DNA of 64,000 nucleotides from Trichodesmium sp002260545 (GTDB taxonomy: Bacteria; Cyanobacteriota; Cyanobacteriia; Cyanobacteriales; Microcoleaceae), in contig NZ_JBNHEQ010000146.1 in the NCBI RefSeq assembly GCF_050016015.1, forward strand, positions 1 through 64,000. Reading direction: 5' to 3'. A program made the position numbers and the translations under genes. The notes under the pieces are model-generated. The model had not been told where the DNA came from and made no database searches. It saw nothing but the letters and a program-made list of their open reading frames with translations. Below, in pieces: positions 58,166-64,000 of this stretch. How positions within the stretch are numbered: the first letter of the stretch is position 1; each line of letters begins with the position of its first letter.

Positions 58166-58657
58166 CGTTATATTAAATCCAGTAGTTTTGGTATAAAAAA
58201 GCAGAGAAACCGGGTTTGTCTAAAATGCCCTTGTACGGACGTTGCATGGAACGTCCCTACTGTTGACGTCCAACAAACCCGGTTTCTTATAACTCCGATT
58301 TATCGGAAACCGTAGTCAACGGATTTGATATTCCTCTTCAGAAACCGGGTTTATCAAGAAAATTTCCCGATCTGAAAATAATTAAGGCAATAAACCCGGT
58401 TTCTTGTCTACCATAGACTACGGTAGGGGCGAATGGCCATGTGCTAACGCAAAGCTCCGCTTTATATGTCGCGCAGCGTTAACGGAGTTGTGCGATAGCA
58501 AAACGCCCCTACAGGGTTTTGCTTGTGACGTGAGGTCATCAATCTGAAAACGTTGTAGCTGCATGATTCCTCAACAGCAGAAAACGGGTTTATCAACACC
58601 CTAATATCAATAACAACAATTAGGGCAATAAACCCGTTTTCTTGTATTTATAATTAT
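58166..58657. other. Intergenic repeats between convergent genes
   Basis: A TATTAAATCC-type MITE (58173-58330) is followed by two AAACCGGGTTT-type hairpins (about 58340-58405 and 58580-58645), half a GAATGGCCATTC palindrome (about 58421-58440) fused to the CTGCGCGACAT cassette, and a solo TATCATGTCCGG-type end CCAGACATAATA (58662-58673), which overlaps the 3' end of the S9 peptidase gene. Confidence 0.65.
58173..58330. mobile_element. MITE, TATCAAATCCG family, 158 bp
   Basis: TATTAAATCCAG at the left (58173) and CGGATTTGATA at the right (to 58330). It holds an AAACCGGGTTT pair and a GGACGTTGCATGGAACGTCC palindrome in the same order as the element at 63606. The 3-bp flanks are TTA and TTC, so the target duplication is imperfect. 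Confidence 0.7.
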
Positions 58658-60886
58658 TCAACCAGACATAATATAACTATCAAACCAACTGATAACTCTT
58701 GCACCAACATCTCGCAAACTTTTCTGCGACCAACCCCCTGAATAATGACCTTCGCGATCGTAAAGTCGCATCTCTACCGTCTTACCCAAACGCCGTAACC
58801 CACTAAACACCTCTGATGCTTGGGATGCTTCACCGGGTTCCCCTGTACCGCTAATTAACAATACCGGGGTCTCAACCCGATCCAAATAAAACAACGGTGA
58901 ATTCTCAATATAAGTATCGCGCTTTTCCCACAAAGACCCTCCCATGCGACCTTGAGCTGTTTCTGCCCAATCTATCCATCTACTTTTACCATGACTCATC
59001 AGAATACCGTAAAAGCTAGTCATATTATAAACTCCAGCACTTGTAACCGCCGCCTTAAACCTGTTAGTCTGAGTCAGCAACCCTAACACACAGTAACCAC
59101 CATAACTCTGACCCATCACACCGACTCTCTCTGAGTCAACAATACCCATATCGACTAACAAATTAATTGCTGGCAAAACTAAACCAGGCAGTTGTCGCAT
59201 CGGGTCGCGGTTTAACATTGGCATATCCGGGCACAAATAAGCATAACCACGGCTGGCAAACAATTGAGGATGCAGGTGTCCGCTCCAACCAAAATCAAAA
59301 TTGTTTAAGAAACAAGAATTATTAACTCCACCATAGACATTAACAATTAAAGGTAACTTTTGCCCCTCCACATAATTTTGTGGCAGCATTAACGCACCGA
59401 AACATTCACTACCATCATACCCCCGCCATGAAATTAATCGACTTTTGCCAAAAGCAACCTCACTTAAATCAGGGTTAGGCACAAATAATTGTTTTGTTTC
59501 TTTGTCTTTATCAGTAACACAGCAAATTTCTGCGGGAGTGTCTGCTGTTTCCAAAGCAAAATACAAATCTCCATTATTTCCCATTTCTGTTGAGAAGACA
59601 TCAGCAGTAAAATTCTGAGCATCCTCAAATAAAATAGTATTTTCTCCAGTTTCTATATTCAAAAATGCTAACCCAGAATTGAGAGTTTTCGGGTTTCGGA
59701 AAGCAAGTGGTATTTTATTATTATCCCACAGAGTACATAAATTGAATAATGGTCGTTGTATCCAGTAGAGAATTTCCATATCTGAATTTACAGTCAAGTT
59801 ACGACAACTACTTCCCTCTGTCGCCGTTATCCAAACTCCACTAGATGTCAAACAATAAATTTCTTTACCATCCTGACTCCATCGAGGTGTTTCATAATTT
59901 TGTCCTAAATTTGGAGTCTCTGTATTAGACAATTTTCTGGTTACATTAGTGCCATCAGCAGATACAACAAAAAGCTCTCCCTCGTCTGTTTGCTCCTCTA
60001 CTGATAATGCTACTCTTTTGTGAGTAGTGTAAGCAATGTATTGACTATCAGGAGACCAACTGAAACTTACAGCATAAGTTTGAGGAATATTACTCGCAAC
60101 TGTTATTGGTGGGGAGCTATCTGTGGGAAGTACAACTAAGTCATAGAGAGTCCAGTGGTGAGTATTATTAACTTCCCGCTTGACTGCTTTGAGTAGAGCA
60201 ATATTTTTGCCATCGGGTGAAATTCGCCAACTACGAAATGGCAAGTTTTGGGCGAGTAACTTTTGTTCTCCACTATTAATATCAAAAATTACTAGGTCTC
60301 CTGAAAGCCATGACAATAAATCACTTTCTGCTTCTTGTTGCTCGGAGTTTTCTATGGTAGGATCGAATGAAAATACTGAAACATTAGATATTTTCGAGGA
60401 GTCTGCTACCGAGTTTTTTGTTGTTTGAACTTGTAAAACTACTGCTTGGTTATTAGGCATCCATTGAGGTACTGCACAACCAAATATTTCATAACCACCA
60501 TAGATTTTACTAATTTGAGTATTGGCAAAAATTTGAATTTGACCATTTTGGCGATGCCAAATTCCTAAACTTACGCGATCGCCATTTAATAGATATGCTG
60601 CCAGAAGTTTTCCATCGTCTGACCATCTTGGTGACATACTTTTGCTGTTACCAAATGGTGTGGCAACATTACCATTAGTTGTGTCAATAATTTTGACCTG
60701 ACTTGCTGCTAAGTTTTGGGGAATACTATTTCCTTGAGTATTCATGGAAGAGGGAAAATCTCGTTCTCCAGACTCTAAAGTTATTGCGAGATACTTGCCA
60801 TCTGGAGATAGATGAAATGGAACTCTGCTAGGAATGTATTGCAAAGTTATTAACTTATCGATAGTTAATGGTTGTAAATTTGGCAT
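58658..60886 (-). CDS. S9-family (prolyl oligopeptidase-like) serine peptidase
   Basis: 742 residues. The N-terminal 450 residues are a beta-propeller with TolB/DPP-like words (SPDGKYLAITLE, SPRWSDDGKLLAAYLL, SWSPDSQYIAYTTH). The C-terminal alpha/beta-hydrolase has the nucleophile GQSYGGYCVLG (Ser about 595) and His in YDREGHYSGGW (about 720). Where the family has Asp (G-x-x-D-x-x-V), this protein reads ISGTGEPGEASQASE, so Glu may stand in. No signal peptide. The final codons (SYIMSG-stop) fall in a CCAGACATAATA MITE end, which supplies the stop codon. Confidence 0.85.
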   Translation of the reverse strand: MPNLQPLTIDKLITLQYIPSRVPFHLSPDGKYLAITLESGERDFPSSMNTQGNSIPQNLAASQVKIIDTTNGNVATPFGNSKSMSPRWSDDGKLLAAYLLNGDRVSLGIWHRQNGQIQIFANTQISKIYGGYEIFGCAVPQWMPNNQAVVLQVQTTKNSVADSSKISNVSVFSFDPTIENSEQQEAESDLLSWLSGDLVIFDINSGEQKLLAQNLPFRSWRISPDGKNIALLKAVKREVNNTHHWTLYDLVVLPTDSSPPITVASNIPQTYAVSFSWSPDSQYIAYTTHKRVALSVEEQTDEGELFVVSADGTNVTRKLSNTETPNLGQNYETPRWSQDGKEIYCLTSSGVWITATEGSSCRNLTVNSDMEILYWIQRPLFNLCTLWDNNKIPLAFRNPKTLNSGLAFLNIETGENTILFEDAQNFTADVFSTEMGNNGDLYFALETADTPAEICCVTDKDKETKQLFVPNPDLSEVAFGKSRLISWRGYDGSECFGALMLPQNYVEGQKLPLIVNVYGGVNNSCFLNNFDFGWSGHLHPQLFASRGYAYLCPDMPMLNRDPMRQLPGLVLPAINLLVDMGIVDSERVGVMGQSYGGYCVLGLLTQTNRFKAAVTSAGVYNMTSFYGILMSHGKSRWIDWAETAQGRMGGSLWEKRDTYIENSPLFYLDRVETPVLLISGTGEPGEASQASEVFSGLRRLGKTVEMRLYDREGHYSGGWSQKSLRDVGARVISWFDSYIMSG

Positions 60887-60907
60887 TTGTTCTCAAATTA
60901 TTCTATA

Positions 60908-60998
60908 CAGGACTTACGCAAAATACTAAATAATGCACCACCCGTAGGGGCGAATGGCATTCGCCCATACTAAATACAGCGGTACTGCGTAAGTCCTG
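60908..60998. mobile_element. MITE, AGGACTTACGCA family, 91 bp
   Basis: CAGGACTTACGCA (60908-60920) and TGCGTAAGTCCTG (60986-60998), with TCTATA directly outside both ends (60902-60907 and 60999-61004). A degenerate GAATGGCATTC palindrome is inside. It lies just upstream of the S9 peptidase start. Confidence 0.75.
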
Positions 60999-61501
60999 TC
61001 TATAGAACCCCTGAAGGGATCTATTTAAAATTATAGATTGAGGGTAGGGGAGTAGGGGAGTAGGGGAGATGGTTTAAATTCTACCTTTTTTCTATATTCT
61101 CCCTCTCCTGACTCAAGAGCCAAAAACCCTTATCTTTGCGCAGATACGCTTAGGGCTTCTATAGTAATGGTATAGCCTACAAGTAGTAATTCAAAAAATT
61201 AAGTTGACAAGTAAATAGGTCTTGCTGATTAAATCTCAAAGCATTCACAGATAAAAGTAACTACCTTTTTGAAGTAGAAAAAAGTGCTAGGGTTTTCGGT
61301 GCTTGAAGCTCAAAAAGTTGGTATAGATGAGCAGGCAAGATTCTATCTTCCCACAGCTTTGCTGAATTCAGGGATGAATAGTGGGATAGGCATCCTGCCT
61401 GTCCGAAAATATCAGAAACGAGCAATATGCCCATTCCACAAAACCATTAAAATCATCCCGCATTTATGCAACGCTCTCACCACACTCCCCACACTCCCCA
61501 C
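60999..61501. other. Intergenic region
   Basis: A GGGGAGTA tandem run (about 61044-61070) and short inverted words such as CCCTGAAGGGATC are present. No gene is supported; the small frame at 61284-61505 has no family features. Confidence 0.4.
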
Positions 61502-63058
61502 TTAAGGTGCCCACTTAGGATTAAAACCAGTTAGAGGTAATTCCTCTGGTTGTAGTTTCCATGGAGAATCATCTTCTGGCATTTTTGAGTCTAAAGGTAA
61601 CATCCATAGACGACTAATTTGTCTATTTGTTTCAGTATTTTCTTCTGATTCCTCTTTGTTAGAAATTGTCACCATTTGGTCAAATAATAATGCTAAACCA
61701 TCTGGTGATAAATCCAGATGAATTTCCCTTTGATTTGGCAAAATAACTAAGGGTCTTAAAAAATTTCTCTTAATATCAAATGCTGCAATATAAGGTTTTT
61801 CTTGATATTGTGTAGTATCCTCTACTACTTGGGTTAATAAGCAATATAAAATAGTTTTATTCTGGTCAAATTCGGCACTAAGAATATTACCATAAGGACG
61901 AGTCCGTAATATTTCTCTCTCCTCACCTTGATTAGTGACAATATATAGGGATCTTGTGCCATCTTGATTATATTTTACCATTGTTGCCATCGAACCATCT
62001 GGAGCAAAACTCAATACCGTTCCAAACTTTGGTAAAAATATTAAATCTCCTGAATCTGTTTCTGGATTTATTGCCAAAATAGAAGTTCCTTTCCCTTGTA
62101 AAATTACTAAGCTCTTGCTATCTGGGGTAATTAAAAAGTCTCCACCTTTTTGAATTATTCCATCTTTATTTGTTAGTTGTCTTGCTTCTTTTCCTAATTC
62201 TAATACCCAAGGACCTGCATCCGATACATCTTTTCGATTTACTCGTTGAATTATAATTATCTTACCATCAGGAGATAGGTCAAATTTCAAGTTTTGGTAT
62301 TTTGAATTATCCAGAACTTTTTCAATTTTACCTACCGGTTCTCTAGCATCTTGTTTTTCTGTAGGGGATTGAGAATTAACACCAGTTGTTACAGTATATA
62401 TTTTTTGTTCTAAAAGACTTGTAACTTCATTTTGCCTTTCTACTGCTGAAAATAAAATCTTTTTTCCCTCTGGAAAAAACTTAAACTCTAATACTTCTAG
62501 ATTTTGAGGAGTGATCAATATTGGCTGTTGCTCTATAGTCAAATTAATTAATACTAACCGACCTTTTTCTTGACCTTGAAAACCTATATAAGCAAATGCA
62601 CGATCGCGACTTTGAAATGAACTTTGAAACGGCTGCATTACCTCCCCTTGATCTAGTCCATAAAACCTTTCTTTTGCCTCAGATAATTTTACTTTATATT
62701 GATTACCATAGGGAGCAGGTTCTAAAATAGTATAAGCCATTCTGCGACCTGCCCAACTCACTTTTCCTGGTAAAGGTGGTTCAATTTTTAAGTTTTTCTC
62801 AACCGTAGCATGATTCATTGGTCGATTAAAATTTAGGATAAAAGCTGTATCTTCAGCTCCTATTTTTTTATCTTGCCAACTAAAATCTCTAACTTTTGGA
62901 GCAGTATTTCCTACTCCTATAAATAATAGGCAAATTAACAAACTTAGACCAATAATTAAACTAATAGCAATTCGGTCAAGAGGTTGTCGTAATTCTTGTA
63001 AAATTATGTCTTGAGCTTCGCGAAATAGATGATTAATTTTTTGGCTGAAATTTACCAT
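61502..63058 (-). CDS. Membrane-anchored Ig-like plus beta-propeller protein
   Basis: 518 residues. One N-terminal membrane helix (about 31-48, ISLIIGLSLLICLLFIGVG) anchors it. Residues about 55-140 resemble a bacterial Ig-like (Big_5/SbsA) domain (FILNFNRPMNHATVEKNLKI). The rest consists of TolB/WD40-like propeller blades (FDLSPDGKIIIIQR, ITPDSKSLVILQG, FAPDGSMATMVK, LDLSPDGLALLFD). Probably a periplasmic or extracytoplasmic binding or scaffold protein with no visible catalytic motif. Single gene. Confidence 0.7.
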   Translation of the reverse strand: MVNFSQKINHLFREAQDIILQELRQPLDRIAISLIIGLSLLICLLFIGVGNTAPKVRDFSWQDKKIGAEDTAFILNFNRPMNHATVEKNLKIEPPLPGKVSWAGRRMAYTILEPAPYGNQYKVKLSEAKERFYGLDQGEVMQPFQSSFQSRDRAFAYIGFQGQEKGRLVLINLTIEQQPILITPQNLEVLEFKFFPEGKKILFSAVERQNEVTSLLEQKIYTVTTGVNSQSPTEKQDAREPVGKIEKVLDNSKYQNLKFDLSPDGKIIIIQRVNRKDVSDAGPWVLELGKEARQLTNKDGIIQKGGDFLITPDSKSLVILQGKGTSILAINPETDSGDLIFLPKFGTVLSFAPDGSMATMVKYNQDGTRSLYIVTNQGEEREILRTRPYGNILSAEFDQNKTILYCLLTQVVEDTTQYQEKPYIAAFDIKRNFLRPLVILPNQREIHLDLSPDGLALLFDQMVTISNKEESEENTETNRQISRLWMLPLDSKMPEDDSPWKLQPEELPLTGFNPKWAP

Positions 63059-64000
63059 AAATTTTACCCTTACATTCCACAGATAATACTAGGATTTTAT
63101 ATCATAGCAAATCCACTTGACTAAAATTATATTTCATTAATGGAGTAAGCATTCAGCTATTGGCGTTGATAAATGCGTAATGCTTTTATTTTAAATATCT
63201 ATGAAAAAACTATAGTTGTACAGTTTATAAATATTGAAGAGCATTACCTAATCACCAACCCCGGAAATGTACATATTTCCCGAAAGCTGATAGCTGATAG
63301 CTGACAGCTGAATGCTTACTTAATGGATAATGGATAATTACCTCAAGGAAAACTCTAACGAAATTTAATATAAGGAAATCTTCTAGCACTTTTTTTATGT
63401 TGAAATAGAAGGCTTTATACCTTAATTTTTGGGGTTGCACATTAAAGAATGATAATCGATTTTAAACTGTATATATATTGAGGAAAGAATTATCCAAAAA
63501 TATCTACTTTCAGATTTCATCATTCCTGATTGTGCAACGCCTAATTTTTCGGTAAAAAATTCCAAATATTAGCTGTTTAGAGTATAATTATTAGATTTGG
63601 TTTCATATCAAATCCGGTAGTATCGGTATAAAAAAGCAGACAAACCGGGTTTGTATAAAATACCCTTGTACAGACGTTGCATACAACGTCCCTACCATTA
63701 ACCTCCCACAAACCCGGTTTCTTGTTACCCCGATTTCTCGGGAACCGTACCAAGCGGATTTAGTTTCATATCATGTCTGGTTGAATACTCATAAATAATA
63801 GTCGCTCTAATACTAATCCCCCAAAATAATGCTATACTTGCAGCACTTTTCCAATAGATGAGCTAATACTAATTAGCCAAAAGAATGTTACGAATAATCA
63901 GGATATTTAAAATACTTTAGAGAATGATATTCCTTTGACTAAAACAAAAACAAGATATTCACTCCTGAAAATGATATTTAAACTATATTATTCTGACTAC
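63059..64000. other. Intergenic region to the window edge
   Basis: Apart from the MITE at 63606-63762 and a following solo TATCATGTCTGG end (from 63769), no gene or RNA is recognised. AGCTGATAGCTGATAGCTGA tandem words lie at 63287-63310. Confidence 0.5.
63606..63762. mobile_element. MITE, TATCAAATCCG family, uninterrupted reference copy
   Basis: TATCAAATCCGG (63606) to GCGGATTTAG (about 63762); the right end is altered. It holds an AAACCGGGTTT pair around a GACGTTGCATACAACGTC palindrome. Read in reverse complement it is collinear with 40538-40829 minus its inserted element, and so serves as the empty site. Confidence 0.65.

Overview
The window is AT-rich cyanobacterial DNA. It carries many HIP1-type GCGATCGC sites, dense families of short palindromic repeats and heptamer tandem repeats, and typical cyanobacterial families (CYP110-like P450, MgtE, DUF4347/RTX giant protein, OprB porin, xisH/xisI fragments). 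A filamentous, probably marine, Okeania/Trichodesmium/Moorea/Lyngbya-like genome fits, but I cannot fix the genus. No tRNA, rRNA or CRISPR array was recognised. Three runs of exactly 100 N (19091-19190, 43506-43605, 45379-45478) are scaffold gaps, all inside tandem repeats.

Layout. 1-5.4 kb: a cation/proton antiporter with a C-terminal USP domain, then a graveyard of gene fragments (xisH/xisI, a frameshifted small gene, a piece of oprB), an Omp85-type barrel gene and a probable IS200/IS605 (TnpB-type) right end. 5.5-10.4 kb: vanadium haloperoxidase, a membrane-anchored alpha/beta hydrolase and a small membrane protein. 10.7-18.9 kb: antiporter-tail fragment, META-OprB fusion porin, MarC-like protein, a PAS-GGDEF gene broken by one stop codon, and an Asp-box beta-propeller protein. 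19-27.8 kb: 61-bp tandem repeat, AraC regulator, solute-binding protein, two MgtE paralogues separated by four GC-rich hairpins, a coiled-coil membrane protein and an Hpt protein. 28-40.3 kb: M20 amidohydrolase, an SDR broken by one stop codon, a KAP P-loop NTPase, two nucleoside-type ABC permeases, a CYP110-like P450 and glycogen phosphorylase. 41.3-48.8 kb: one giant DUF4347/cadherin-like/RTX gene. 49-58 kb: VOC protein, a serine-recombinase relative lacking the catalytic serine, a conserved membrane protein, a GT39 glycosyltransferase and tandem paralogous membrane proteins. 58.6-63 kb: an S9 peptidase and a membrane-anchored propeller protein.

Genes are mostly monocistronic with long intergenic regions. 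These spaces are filled by non-autonomous mobile elements (MITEs). I can define three families by terminal inverted repeat (TIR) that share a 3-bp TNA target duplication, one family flanked by TA, one IS4-like 303-bp element with an 11-13 bp duplication, and an AGGACTTACGCA family. Two cases of nesting can be checked against uninterrupted copies elsewhere in the window. No complete transposase is present, so these elements must be mobilised in trans. I see no new multi-gene system with certainty. The strongest leads are the MITE network, the META-OprB fusion, the tandem DExxSxHE membrane paralogues and the Ser-less recombinase.
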